This document shows, one piece after another, positions 19,194-27,810 of a DNA stretch of 64,000 nt. How positions within the stretch are numbered: position 1 is the stretch's first letter; each line of letters opens with the position of its first letter. Below the pieces are notes generated by a model that saw nothing but the letters and a program-made list of their open reading frames with translations, was not told the origin of the DNA and did not search any database. The stretch spans positions 1 through 64,000 of the forward strand of contig NZ_JACTVI010000010.1 of assembly GCF_014495685.1 (NCBI RefSeq), written 5' to 3'. Both the position numbers and the translations under genes were made by a program. The stretch comes from Streptomyces sp. TRM68367. GTDB taxonomy: Bacteria; Actinomycetota; Actinomycetes; Streptomycetales; Streptomycetaceae.

Positions 19194-19359
19194 GACCCCA
19201 CATTACATCGGGTACCGAACTATTCTGCTACCGTCCCATCACGGGCGAATGGTGCTGTCGCGGGCTCCGCCAGGGAAGTCGACGAGCCCCGGCCCCGCCA
19301 GCGGGTGTGCGCGATGCCAGGGGGCCTGAGGTGCCCGGTACTCCTGCCAGAAGGTGGCC

Positions 19360-19545
19360 AGGCAGCCGCCGCTCAGCGCGGCACACCAGTCGGTGAAGCG
19401 CTGCTCGGCGAAGACTGGCACATCACGCTCGGGCGCGATGCCGCCGAGCGCCTTGGCCACGCGGGTCACCCACGGCACCGAGGCCAGCGCGTTGACGCTG
19501 CGGGGCGCGAGCGCGACCACCCTCCCGTACCGGTCGGCGTTCACC
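19360..19545 (-). pseudogene. Internal fragment of an FAD/Fe-S D-lactate dehydrogenase-like protein
   Basis: The minus strand reads NALASVPWVTRVAKALGGIA followed by PERDVPVFAEQRFTDW. This resembles the linker between the 4Fe-4S and GlpC-type CCG domains of the large FAD- and Fe-S-binding oxidoreductases of actinomycetes, where GGI-x-PER-x-x-P-x-FA is typical. The Fe-S cysteines before it and the catalytic parts are absent, and the sequence beyond Trp no longer fits. I read it as a leftover of a roughly 970-residue gene. Confidence 0.4.
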
Positions 19546-19582
19546 GGCGTTTGCGCGGTGACCGGGTGGGCACCCCGGCCAC

Positions 19583-20134
19583 ATGAGCATGCGGGACGCC
19601 CCAGCGCCCGCCACGAGACACCGACCGGCGAGCCGGCTCGTAGCCGCGCCTCTGGCCGCGTTGCTGCTCGCCGGCTGCGTCCTGTACGAGGATCGTGAGG
19701 ACGCAGACGCGGAGCGGACCTCTCCTGGTGCCGTGCGCGAGGTGCCACTCCGGGTCGTGGAGCAGGGCGACCGGACGCTGGCGTTCGTGCCGGTGAGCAT
19801 CGAAGGCGAGGGGCCCTTCATGTTTGCCCTGGACACCGGTGCCTCCACCAGCGTCGTCGACGAGGACGTCGCCGACCGCGTCGGTCTCGAACGCACCGGC
19901 GAGCGCCGGTCGGTGAGCGGGATCCTGGGCACCGGGCAGGTTCCCGTCGCCCGGGTGGACCAGTGGAGGGTCGGTGACGTACCCATCGACCCGGGTGAGG
20001 TCACGGTCATCGACCTCGGCCCTCCCAGGGGAGGCGGCGGCATTCAGGGACTGCTCGGCTCGGACGTGCTCAGCGACTACAGATCGATCACCGTCGACTA
20101 TGAGGACGGCGTCCTCGAAATCCCCGCTCTGTGA
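19583..20134 (+). CDS. Retropepsin-like aspartyl protease lipoprotein
   Basis: The 183-residue product has a basic start, a hydrophobic core and a lipobox LLLAGC with lipidated Cys32, so it should be anchored on the outer face of the membrane by Lgt-type processing. Residues about 55-183 form a single retropepsin-fold domain with the catalytic motif DTGAS (Asp84), and the second family landmark GLLGSDVLSDY. Bacterial single-domain members act as dimers; substrates are mostly unknown. No obvious ribosome site precedes the ATG. It lies 2 kb from lgt, but no operon link is visible. Confidence 0.85.
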   Translation: MSMRDAPAPATRHRPASRLVAAPLAALLLAGCVLYEDREDADAERTSPGAVREVPLRVVEQGDRTLAFVPVSIEGEGPFMFALDTGASTSVVDEDVADRVGLERTGERRSVSGILGTGQVPVARVDQWRVGDVPIDPGEVTVIDLGPPRGGGGIQGLLGSDVLSDYRSITVDYEDGVLEIPAL

Positions 20135-20167
20135 CGGCTGGGGCCTGCCGATGCTGCCCCAGCAGGC

Positions 20168-20317
20168 ATGGCGAGCCATATGGGGATGATCTTCGCGGTC
20201 GCCGTTGTGGTGGCCTTGGCGGTCGATCTGCTGGCACACCGGCGGGCACGTGTCATCGGCTTACGGAAAGCCGCCGCCTGGAGTGGGGGCTGGGTGGGCC
20301 TGGCCGTCGTCTTCGGC
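20168..20317 (+). pseudogene. N-terminal fragment of a TerC-family membrane protein
   Basis: The first 50 codons read like the start of TerC/Alx metal exporters: a first helix VVVALAVDLLAHRRA, the linker VIGLRKAAAWSGGWVGLAVV and FG. In intact TerC the helix continues into the next membrane segments, but here the reading stops making sense after 20317 and converges on the DUF429 gene. About 85% of the gene is deleted. Intact proteins export Mn or protect from tellurite. Confidence 0.65.
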
Positions 20318-20346
20318 ACATGGTCTCCTCAGTACCCCGCGAACTC

Positions 20347-20379
20347 ATTCGATACTCGATGGATTGATCAGTATCGAAT
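20347..20379. repeat. Perfect 10-bp inverted repeat at the DUF429 3' end
   Basis: ATTCGATACT (20347-20356) and AGTATCGAAT (20370-20379) are perfect inverted copies around a 13-base spacer. The right arm lies inside the last DUF429 codons. The sequence is AT-rich for this genome. It may be a terminator for the leftward gene or the scar of an element end at the TerC deletion junction. Confidence 0.6.
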
Positions 20380-21045
20380 CTCGACGAGGCGCCCTTCTGC
20401 ATCGGGCTCGGGCACCTCAGGAACCCGGTTCGCTGTCCCGAGCGCGATCCGGTGCGCCGACCAGGCCGCGACAGCGGCGTCGAGCACGTCGTCCACGGGA
20501 ATGCGGTCCGCCTCACCAAGCTCGTCCGGGAGCACGAGGCCGGCCTCGGCCAGCAGGGAGCGGCGCAGGTTCTGGCCGCGCCAGGTCTTCTTGGCGTAAG
20601 CCAGCGGCACTCCGTCGGCCAAGGCGTAAAAGGACACCTCGGGGTGCACCTCATGGATCCGCTCATCGGCGAGCCAACACGCCCGCGCCTCAAGCAGCTT
20701 CGGTCTCAGCGCCCACGCCTGCTGGCTCAGCCGACTACCGGTGAGCTCCTGGCATCGGCCGGCGGCCGCCCTGTAGTCCTGCTCCTGCCACGCCATTTTT
20801 GGCGCTATGGGGAAAACGCTGCTGCGCCGCACCCCGAGCAACGCCCTGGCCGCGAGATCTGCGGCGCGCCAGCCCTTCTCGACCAGGCCCAACGGCATGT
20901 CCACCGCGATCGCATCCACCTCGGCGGCGCGCTCGATCAGCCTCTCGAGCCGGGGATCCACCAGGCTGCCCGCGTACGCGCCGTCCGTGAGTCTGATCCC
21001 GACCCACCCCTGCTTACCACAGGCGTCGACCCCAAGGACGTCCAT
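20368..21045 (-). CDS. DUF429 family predicted nuclease-fold protein
   Basis: The 225-residue protein begins MDVLGVDACGKQGWVGIRLT, the RNase H-like strand with an acidic residue that opens DUF429. It continues with IAVDMPLGL, RRSSVFPIAPK and HEVHPEVSFYAL, all conserved family blocks with further acidic residues, ending in a C-terminal domain containing DDVLDAAVAAWSAHRI. The family is predicted to be metal-dependent nucleases; no activity is established for most members. The open frame extends upstream, but GAGGGG before this ATG and the family N-terminus fix the start at 21045. Confidence 0.88.
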   Translation of the reverse strand: MDVLGVDACGKQGWVGIRLTDGAYAGSLVDPRLERLIERAAEVDAIAVDMPLGLVEKGWRAADLAARALLGVRRSSVFPIAPKMAWQEQDYRAAAGRCQELTGSRLSQQAWALRPKLLEARACWLADERIHEVHPEVSFYALADGVPLAYAKKTWRGQNLRRSLLAEAGLVLPDELGEADRIPVDDVLDAAVAAWSAHRIALGTANRVPEVPEPDAEGRLVEIRY

Positions 21046-21167
21046 CCCACCCACCCCTCGCGCACAAGCCGAGCCGCAACGTAGCAGCACCCACGGTCCC
21101 AGAAACTGCCGCCCGCCACCGTTCCCGTCTACCTGTGCCCTGCCGGGGACTCGCACCTGCGACCTCT

Positions 21168-21296
21168 GTTCTTGTCGCCGATCAGCAGCTGTCCAGGCCG
21201 GGCGGCGGTCAGGCCCGGTTCGGCGGCGAGCAGGTCCAGCAGGGTCTCGCGTTCGCCGGCCCTGGCACCGGTCAGGGCGAAGGCGATCGGCAGGCC
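21168..21296 (-). mobile_element. IS982-type transposase fragment
   Basis: The minus strand reads GLPIAFALTGARAGERETLL, then AARPGQLLIGDKN. These blocks are typical of the catalytic core of IS982/IS5-like transposases found across Streptomyces (usually followed by a Tyr-rich segment). Sequence on both sides is no longer transposase-like, and no terminal repeats or target duplication remain. It is a 43-codon scar in the spacer between DUF429 and the S15 peptidase. Confidence 0.7.
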
Positions 21297-21558
21297 CTGC
21301 AGCCCGCGGTCGGTTCCGCTTGCCGGCTCTCCAAGGCCGTCCTGGGGCGTGGCGCTCCGGGAGGAGTGGTCGCCGGCACGAAGAACCCCATGCCTCGCGG
21401 CAGGCTCTCTGCCCGGCCATCACCGTGTCACCTGGCATGCAGACACCCGCCCTGCGGTGCATGGCACCGCTGAGGCTTTGACCTTTGAGGGATGGTCAGC
21501 CGCCTGGATCCCTCGTAGCATCCGCCCCACCCACCCCATGCGTTTACGAGGAGCGGCC

Positions 21559-23403
21559 GTGAAACGAAGCCTGCACCGGTTGCTGATCTCCTGCGCCGCG
21601 ATGACGGCCGTCGCCGCGGCGACGCTCACGGGCCCGCCCGCTTCCGCTGCCGCGGCGCCCCCCTGCCCTCTCGGACTGACCGCGACGGCCCATGTCACGC
21701 CGTCCGGCGGTGGGTCGTACACAGTGTGCTCGGGCCGGGTGCCGAGCTTCGACGGCACACCGCTGGACGTCGACGTGTCCCTCCCAGACGGTGCGAGCGG
21801 GCCCCTGCCCCTCATGGCCATGCTGGGTGGCTGGGGCAGCTCGAAGACCGCATTCGAGTCCACCGGCCCGGAGGGCAACGGGCAGAACACCTGGCACTGG
21901 AACAACGCGTGGTTCGCCAGTCAAGGCTACGCGGTGCTGAACTACACGGCCCGGGGCTTCTACCGGTCCTGCGGTCAGGACCCGTCGTCCGGCTACACGT
22001 ATGCCTCCGATCCGGCGTGCTCCCACCGGGCAAGCTGGACGCACCTGGCCGACCGCCGCTGGGAGGTGCACGACACCCAGTACCTCACCGGCCTGCTGGT
22101 GGACGCCGGGATCGCGAGCCCGACCAAGGTCGCCGTCACCGGGGACTCCTACGGAGGCGGGCAGAGTTGGCTGTTGGCCATGTCCCAGGACCAGGTGATG
22201 CAGCCGGACGGAACGCTGGTGCCCTGGACGTCGCCGCGTGGCGTACCGATCCGACTGGCCGCAGCCATACCGCAGTATGGCTGGTCCGATCTCGGGCAGG
22301 CCCTGGTCGACAACGGTCGCGGCTCGGACGGGACGTCAGGAGCGCCCCCGGACGGGCCCCGCGAGAACCCCGTCGGAGTCGCGAAGGAGTCCTACCTCGA
22401 CGGGCTGTATGCGCTCGGTCAGCAGCACGCCCAATACGCCGGCCCGCAGGACACCACCGCTGACATCCCGGGGTGGTACGCGGCGATCAACGCCGGCGAA
22501 CCGTACGAGGCCAACCCGACGGTCGATGAGATCTTCCGGCAGCTGCGCACCTACCGGTCGGCGTACTACGCGCCGGTGCCCTCTGCCTCCGCCCAGGTGC
22601 CCGTCTTCAGCGTCCAAGGCACCACCGATCCGCTGTTCCCCGGCGTGCAGACCACACAGATGATCAGCAGACTGCGTGCGGCACGGCCGGGATACCCTGT
22701 GTGGGCGTTCTTCGGGGATCTCGGACACTCCTACGCGAACAACCCGCACGCCGTGTGGGCCGCTGCCAACGACCAAGCGAACGCCTGGCTCACCCAAGTG
22801 CTCGCCAAGGCCGCGCCGTCGGCCCCCAAGACGACGATGATCACGACCGCGTGCGAGCCGGGCCAGAGCGCGGACACGCTGACGGCCGACTATTACGGCC
22901 AACTTGCCAATGGGCGATGGTCCTTCACGAGCAAGGCCAGTGCCACGACGACGAGCGCCACCCCCGGAGGCCCGGAATCCGCGGCTCTCGATCCGATCGT
23001 CAACTCAGGCTGCCGCAGCATGTCGGTCCAGTCCGATCCCGGCGTGGCGAGCTGGACCTTTACCCCGCCGTCGGATGGCAGCCTGGCCGGTTCCCCCGTC
23101 GTCCACCTCACTGCCTCCCTCCAGGGCTCCAACGCGGAGCTCGCGGCCCGACTCTTCGACGTCGACCCGGCGAACGGCACGCAGACGCTCATCACCCGCG
23201 CCGTCTACCGCATCACCGGAACCCCGGGACAGTCCCTGCCTGTGGCGTTCCAGATGTGGCCGGCCGGATGGCAGGTACAGTCCGGGCACCAGCTGAAGCT
23301 GGAGCTGAGCCAGGGTGACAGCCCGACGTGGCGGCCCGACAACGAAGCGTCGTCCCTCTCACTGAGCGGCCTGCAGCTGACCCTTCCCGTGCGCACGTCC
23401 TGA
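21559..23403 (+). CDS. Secreted S15/CocE-type peptidase (Xaa-Pro dipeptidyl-peptidase-like)
   Basis: The 614-residue product starts with a signal peptide (basic residues, AMTAVAAATLTG, ASAAAA cleavage zone). The alpha/beta-hydrolase core spans about 65-420 with nucleophile Ser197 in GDSYGGGQS, an Asp in TTDPLFPGVQ and a His in GDLGHSYANN. A C-terminal jelly-roll (about 440-614, CocE/NonD C-terminal domain) closes the active site. Xaa-Pro dipeptidyl-peptidases release Pro-ended dipeptides; related enzymes hydrolyse esters. The start is a GTG six bases after GAGGAG; the open frame upstream runs over the IS scar. It is followed by another secreted peptidase, implying extracellular protein scavenging. 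Confidence 0.87.
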   Translation: MKRSLHRLLISCAAMTAVAAATLTGPPASAAAAPPCPLGLTATAHVTPSGGGSYTVCSGRVPSFDGTPLDVDVSLPDGASGPLPLMAMLGGWGSSKTAFESTGPEGNGQNTWHWNNAWFASQGYAVLNYTARGFYRSCGQDPSSGYTYASDPACSHRASWTHLADRRWEVHDTQYLTGLLVDAGIASPTKVAVTGDSYGGGQSWLLAMSQDQVMQPDGTLVPWTSPRGVPIRLAAAIPQYGWSDLGQALVDNGRGSDGTSGAPPDGPRENPVGVAKESYLDGLYALGQQHAQYAGPQDTTADIPGWYAAINAGEPYEANPTVDEIFRQLRTYRSAYYAPVPSASAQVPVFSVQGTTDPLFPGVQTTQMISRLRAARPGYPVWAFFGDLGHSYANNPHAVWAAANDQANAWLTQVLAKAAPSAPKTTMITTACEPGQSADTLTADYYGQLANGRWSFTSKASATTTSATPGGPESAALDPIVNSGCRSMSVQSDPGVASWTFTPPSDGSLAGSPVVHLTASLQGSNAELAARLFDVDPANGTQTLITRAVYRITGTPGQSLPVAFQMWPAGWQVQSGHQLKLELSQGDSPTWRPDNEASSLSLSGLQLTLPVRTS

Positions 23404-23737
23404 CGTGGCCGTTCCGGGATCGGCCCGTCGGTAGCAGGGAAACAGGCCGCCCGGTTTCGGACCAGCGCGGCGATGCGCTTGGAGACGGCCCCGTGCCCAG
23501 CCGCGCCCACCCGTACCCAAGGCAAAGCCACACCCCTTCCTCCGCCATCCACGTGCCATCGACGGGTAAGCCCCCTGCCTCCTTGAGTAACGCGGAAGTC
23601 AGGAATCCGAAAGCCTCCTTGTTGTCACGTCCCGAACAAGCGCACAGTCGTCGCGGGCCTCCGCCCCCCGCCGGGAACCTACCGGCGGATCCCCCCAACC
23701 TGCAGGCCTCTGTCCACCACGCCCAGGAGGCTGTCCC
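23404..23737. other. Intergenic region before the sedolisin gene
   Basis: There is no supported gene. The region should contain the sedolisin promoter. AGGAGG at 23725-23730 is its ribosome site. Minus-strand frames here are Arg/Gly-rich and lack motifs. Confidence 0.4.
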
Positions 23738-25057
23738 TTGCGTACAAGATCCCAAAACTCCCCCGCCACCCGCGCCGCCCCCGGCATACGGCACCGAATA
23801 GCCCGCATCGCCTCCACCGCCGTCGGCACCGCCGCGCTCGTCCTCGCCGGACTCGGCACCGCGGCCCAGGCCAGCGCCACCCCCACACACAGCTCCAACG
23901 TCACCTGGACGGCCACCCCCTGTGCCTCGCCGAAGCAGAAGGGCGAAATGGCCTGCAACTCCCTCCGTCTCACCGGTGGCCTGACCGCCTATCAGAAGCA
24001 GCTGGCCAAGGTGGACGGCATCACGCCGAAGGCTGCAGACACCTCCACCCCCTCCGGCTACGGCCCGTCCGACCTCCAGGACGCCTACGGCCTGACCAGC
24101 GCGTCCGCGAGCAGCGGTAAAGGCAGGACCATCGCGATCGTCGACGCGTACGACGACCCGAACGCCGAGGCCGACCTCGCCAAGTACCGCTCGCACTACG
24201 GCCTCTCCTCCTGCACGACCTCCAACGGCTGCTTCAAGAAGGTCAGCCAGACCGGCTCCGCCACCGCCCTCCCCTCGGCCGACAGCGGCTGGGCCGAGGA
24301 GATCTCCCTCGACCTCGACATGGCCAGCGCCGTCTGCCCGCAGTGCAACATCCGGCTGGTCGAGGCCAAGTCCGCCACCATGGCCAATCTCGGTAAGGCC
24401 GTGAACGAGGCCGTCAACCTCGGCGCCACGGCCGTCTCCAACAGCTACGGCGGCTCGGAATCCTCCTCCGACCCCTCGTACGACTCCTCGTACTTCAACC
24501 ACCCCGGCGTCGCCATCACCGTCAGCGCCGGCGACTCCGGCTACGGCGCCGAATACCCCGCCGCCTCCAAGTACGTCACCTCCGTCGGCGGCACCAAGCT
24601 CTCCCGCTCCTCCTCCACCCGCGGCTGGACCGAGAGCGTGTGGCAGACCAGCCTCTTCGAGGGCACCGGCTCCGGCTGTTCCTCGTACGACGCCAAGCCG
24701 AGCTGGCAGACCGACACCGGCTGCAGCAAACGCATGATCGCTGACGTCTCGGCCGTCGCCGACCCGGCGACCGGGGTCTCGGTCTACGACTCGTACGGCG
24801 TCACACCCGGCTGGTACACGTTCGGCGGCACGAGCGTCTCCGCACCGATCATCGCGGGTGTGTACGCCCTCGCCGGTACTCCGTCCAGTGGCTCCTACCC
24901 GGCCAGGTTCCCGTACGAGCACACCTCGTCCCTCAACGACGTGACGTCCGGCAGCAACGGCATCTGCCTCACCAGCTACTACTGCAGCGCCGGGTCCGGC
25001 TACGACGGCCCGACCGGCTGGGGCACCCCGGAAGGAGTCGGCGCCTTCACCGGCTGA
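23738..25057 (+). CDS. Secreted S53 peptidase (sedolisin family)
   Basis: The 439-residue exported acid-acting serine-carboxyl peptidase has a long basic start, a hydrophobic segment (TAVGTAALVLAGLGTA) and AQASA cleavage site. The catalytic domain runs from about residue 105, with the sedolisin Glu/Asp pair in WAEEISLDLD (Glu188, Asp192) and nucleophile Ser366 in GGTSVSAP. The oxyanion Asp lies in SAGDSG. It lacks the large activation prodomain of classical sedolisins (only about 60 residues precede the core), as in many streptomycete homologues. The C-terminal Ca site is suggested by YDGPTGWGTPEG. Start is TTG seven bases after a perfect AGGAGG, the best ribosome site in the window. A strong terminator follows. 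Confidence 0.92.
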   Translation: MRTRSQNSPATRAAPGIRHRIARIASTAVGTAALVLAGLGTAAQASATPTHSSNVTWTATPCASPKQKGEMACNSLRLTGGLTAYQKQLAKVDGITPKAADTSTPSGYGPSDLQDAYGLTSASASSGKGRTIAIVDAYDDPNAEADLAKYRSHYGLSSCTTSNGCFKKVSQTGSATALPSADSGWAEEISLDLDMASAVCPQCNIRLVEAKSATMANLGKAVNEAVNLGATAVSNSYGGSESSSDPSYDSSYFNHPGVAITVSAGDSGYGAEYPAASKYVTSVGGTKLSRSSSTRGWTESVWQTSLFEGTGSGCSSYDAKPSWQTDTGCSKRMIADVSAVADPATGVSVYDSYGVTPGWYTFGGTSVSAPIIAGVYALAGTPSSGSYPARFPYEHTSSLNDVTSGSNGICLTSYYCSAGSGYDGPTGWGTPEGVGAFTG

Positions 25058-25116
25058 CGCCCAGTCACCAAGAACACATCACAGTGGCCCGGTGGGGCCC
25101 ACCGACGGAATGGGGA

Positions 25117-25153
25117 ACGAACGGGCCGCGGCACCCAGCCGCGGCCCGTTCGT
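25117..25153 (+). terminator. Strong terminator of the sedolisin gene
   Basis: ACGAACGGGCCGCGGC (25117-25132) pairs perfectly with GCCGCGGCCCGTTCGT (25138-25153) across a 5-nt loop, a 16-bp uninterrupted stem 59 bases after the stop. Confidence 0.9.
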
Positions 25154-25405
25154 CATGCCCGGTAGCCAGGGCCAGTTCTTGCTCGGTAGGAGCGCTCACG
25201 GCATCGTGGCTGCCCGAAACGGAGCGCCGACGGCTTGCGGCGTACACCGAGAGCAGAGCGTCGAGATGGATGACGCCCGTGAAGTCCTGTTCAGGGCAGG
25301 TGAGTTAGCGGGGATGGGCAGCGTGGGCCCCTTCTCTGAACTAGGCGATTTCCGGTCACTACTGAACTGAACTTGAATGGTGCTGTCCGCTCGATGGGGG
25401 CGGGT

Positions 25406-25510
25406 GCGGCCGTGTACCTGGAGACGTACCCGGACGTCGTGGAAACACTGGAGGAGTCGAACCGACGGGGGGTGCGGATGGCCGTGGTGTCGGATGCCTG
25501 GCCAAATCCT
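25406..25510 (+). pseudogene. Fragment of a HAD-superfamily hydrolase
   Basis: A short stretch reads YLETYPDVVETLEESNRRGV followed by RMAVVSDAWPN. This is the cap-to-core passage of HAD phosphatases with the motif II strand (VVSDAW; the motif II Ser/Thr is the S). The nucleophile motif DxDxT and motif III/IV are missing. It ends next to a GATCC tandem repeat. Phosphatase function is lost. Confidence 0.6.
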
Positions 25511-25545
25511 CCTTCCTCGAGCCGGCCCTCGCGTTCAGCTTCCGC

Positions 25546-25567
25546 GATCCGATCCGATCCGATCCGA
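25546..25567 (+). repeat. Short tandem repeat (GATCC)4
   Basis: Four consecutive GATCC units plus GA at 25546-25567, adjacent to the end of the HAD fragment. It may be a slippage product at a deletion junction. Confidence 0.9.
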
Positions 25568-25681
25568 CAGGTGAACGCAGTCGGTTCCGTATCTCGTCCG
25601 CAGTCCCCGAGAGCGGGACAGCCGAAGCGTCAGTCAGCCGAAGAGTCAGACCCCCGAGCGACGCCATGGCACTCCTCACTG

Positions 25682-26986
25682 TCAGTCGTTCGTCTCCGCC
25701 GGTCCGGGGGGAAGCAGCAGGGTGAAGGTCGTGGGGTCGGTGCCCGCCAGGGCCAGCCGGCCGCCCGCCGCCTCGGCCAGCTCTCTGGCCAGCGCGAGTC
25801 CGATGCCCGCCCCGGGGCCCGTGGTGTGACCGCGGTCGAAGAGCACTCGTGGGTCGGTACGGAGGATTCCCTCGTCCCGGACGTCGAGGGCGACGGTCTC
25901 GCCGAGGGACCGGGCCGTCACCTCGGCCGTCCCTCTGCCGTGCCCGTGGGCGTTGGCGAGGAGCACGTCGAGGATCTGGCCGAGGGTCCGGCCGGGTACG
26001 GGCATCTCGCGGGTTCCCGGCTCGGCGGTGACGATGAGCCGACGGCCCGAGTCGGCGAAGAGACCGTGCCAGCGTTGCTCGGCGGAGTCGAGGGCCTCGC
26101 CGAGGAGTTGGGTGGCTGCGGGCTCCGGCACAGGGGACCGCTCGGGGCCGGCCAGGCGCAGGACCTCGTCGATGGTGTGGTGCAGGTAGTGGGTGTTCTC
26201 CAGCGCCTCCTCCAGGGCTGTTCGCGGATCCGTGCGGGGATCGGCCAGGGCGGCCTCCAGGCCCAGTTGGAGGCCGGCCAGTGGGGTGCGTAGCTGGTGC
26301 GAGGCGTTCGCGGTGAAGTTCCGCTCCCGCTGGAGGAGGTGGGCCAGTCGTTCGACCATCGCGTTGTGGGTGCGTGCCACCTGGTCGATCTCGGCGACGG
26401 CGGAGGGCGCGGCCCGGGCCGTCAGGTCCCCCTCGGTGACCGCCCGGGACTGGCGGGAGAGGGCTTCCAGTGGCGCCGTCAGGACGCGGGCCTGGCGGCG
26501 GGCGACCAGGACGGCGACGGCGAGCGCGCCCAGGGCCGCCCCCAGGAGTGCGAGCCACGCGAGCAGGATGTGCCGCCACACGCCCCACGCCGGGGACGAG
26601 GCACGGACGACGCCGATGACCTGCTCGTTCTCGGAGACGGGGACCGCGACGACGAGGTCCCCGCCGGCGCGTCCGCGGACGACCGTTCCCGTGCTCGCGC
26701 GGCGGGTGTCCGGGTCCGCCCGGGCCGGGCCCTCGCCCGCACGCAACCGCATCCGCGTGTCGTACACGCCCAGACGCACATCCCCGCCCGCCGCCGGCAG
26801 CTCCACGGGATCGCCGGAGGCGAACTCCGGGCCCACCCGGACGGCGGCGGTCAGCGCGTCGCGTTCCAGTTCGTCGCGCTCGTCGGCGAAGAAGTACGCC
26901 CGCATGGCCGCCGCCAGCGGCACGGCCAGCACGACGAGGGCGACCAGGACGGCCACCAGGGCAACACGGAGCACACGCTGTCTCAT
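25682..26986 (-). CDS. Sensor histidine kinase diverging from an ABC-export operon
   Basis: The 434-residue kinase has a membrane helix at 8-27, an extracytoplasmic sensor loop to about 137, a second helix (about 140-162), a HAMP linker, and a HisKA domain with phospho-acceptor His230 (NASHQLRTPL). The HATPase domain has an N-box VLLANAHGHG, a reduced G1 (DVRDEGI) and G2 box GAGIGLALA. No response regulator is adjacent on its own strand. The likely partner is the OmpR-type regulator at 31986, which ends the divergent operon of lipoprotein and ABC exporter. Kinase and regulator flanking a transporter is a common plan for envelope-stress or peptide-antibiotic sensing. Confidence 0.9.
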   Translation of the reverse strand: MRQRVLRVALVAVLVALVVLAVPLAAAMRAYFFADERDELERDALTAAVRVGPEFASGDPVELPAAGGDVRLGVYDTRMRLRAGEGPARADPDTRRASTGTVVRGRAGGDLVVAVPVSENEQVIGVVRASSPAWGVWRHILLAWLALLGAALGALAVAVLVARRQARVLTAPLEALSRQSRAVTEGDLTARAAPSAVAEIDQVARTHNAMVERLAHLLQRERNFTANASHQLRTPLAGLQLGLEAALADPRTDPRTALEEALENTHYLHHTIDEVLRLAGPERSPVPEPAATQLLGEALDSAEQRWHGLFADSGRRLIVTAEPGTREMPVPGRTLGQILDVLLANAHGHGRGTAEVTARSLGETVALDVRDEGILRTDPRVLFDRGHTTGPGAGIGLALARELAEAAGGRLALAGTDPTTFTLLLPPGPAETND

Positions 26987-27049
26987 GCCCTCATCATCGG
27001 GACACTTCCGGGCCCGGAGGGACGTACGGCGCGGGGTTTTGCCGTCGTC

Positions 27050-27076
27050 TAACCCTCGGCGGTCAGGGCGTTAACC
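27050..27076. promoter_or_regulatory. Direct repeat in the divergent kinase/operon promoter region
   Basis: TAACC occurs at 27050-27054 and 27072-27076, exactly 22 bases (two helical turns) apart, in the 182-bp region between divergent genes. OmpR-family regulators commonly bind direct repeats in phase with the helix, so this may be the site for the regulator at 31986. Confidence 0.35.
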
Positions 27077-27168
27077 GGGCGCTGCCTAGCGTCACGGACA
27101 TGGCCGACTGCCTGCGGGCGCCCGGCCCGGGTGCCCGCGTCGGGCGCCTGACTCCGCAGAAGGGCAAC

Positions 27169-27810
27169 ATGACGATGAACCGCACACACTTGGTCCTCCC
27201 CGTCGCCGGCGCCGTCCTGGCGTCGGTGGCGATCACCGCATGCAGTGGATCAGGGGGCTCCGGCAGCTCCGGCGGGTCCGGCGGCCCGTCCACGACCAGT
27301 CGTACGACCCAGTCGTCGCCCGCCGCGCCCGCGCCCGAGTCCAACCCGGCGGGCGACATCCCCGACAACCAGGCGTACGTCGCCTTCACTCCGCCCGGCG
27401 GCGGCTTCTCCGTGAAGGTGCCCGAAGGCTGGGCCCGCACCAGCAAGGGCACCGTCACCTCCTTCACCGACAAGCTGAACCGCATCGAACTCGCGCCGGT
27501 GTCGGCCGCGTCCGCCCCCACGACCGGTTCCGTCACCGCGCAGACGGTTCCCCAACTGCGGCGCAGCGTGTCGCACTTCGCGATGGGACACGTCTCCGTG
27601 GTCTCCCGGCACGCCGGCAAGGCCGTACTGCTGACCTACCAGGGTGACTCGGCCCCCGACCCGGTGACGGGCAAGGTGGTGCGGGACGCCTTCGAGCGAT
27701 ACGCGTTCTACCGCCAGGGCCACGAGGTGGACGTGACCCTCTCCGGGCCGCTGCACGCCGACAACGTGGACCCGTGGCGCATCGTCACCGACTCCTTCAC
27801 CTGGCGGTGA
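27169..27810 (+). CDS. Lipoprotein heading an ABC-exporter operon
   Basis: The 213-residue product has a signal with lipobox ASVAITAC and a low-complexity Gly/Ser linker after the Cys. A single globular domain follows (about 75-213; YVAFTPPGGGFSVKVPEGWA, later DAFERYAFYRQGHEVDVTLS), similar to extracytoplasmic PsbP/LpqN-type ligand-binding folds. AGAAGGG precedes the ATG. The stop overlaps the GTG of the first ATPase, so the gene is co-translated with the transporter. It may be a ligand sensor or a substrate-capture protein for the exporter. Confidence 0.82.
   Translation: MTMNRTHLVLPVAGAVLASVAITACSGSGGSGSSGGSGGPSTTSRTTQSSPAAPAPESNPAGDIPDNQAYVAFTPPGGGFSVKVPEGWARTSKGTVTSFTDKLNRIELAPVSAASAPTTGSVTAQTVPQLRRSVSHFAMGHVSVVSRHAGKAVLLTYQGDSAPDPVTGKVVRDAFERYAFYRQGHEVDVTLSGPLHADNVDPWRIVTDSFTWR

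Noticed and set aside
21125..21175. Possible tRNA 3' end (GGTGCGAGTCCCC on the minus strand)
   Set aside because: The flanking bases do not form a T-stem or acceptor stem, so this is not a tRNA or attachment-site remnant I can support.
23213..24922. 569-codon minus-strand frame over the sedolisin gene
   Set aside because: Antisense to a gene with motifs, TTG start and perfect ribosome site; the frame has no recognisable feature.
25538..25570. CRISPR-like short repeat (GATCC units)
   Set aside because: Contiguous five-base units without spacers; simple tandem repeat only.
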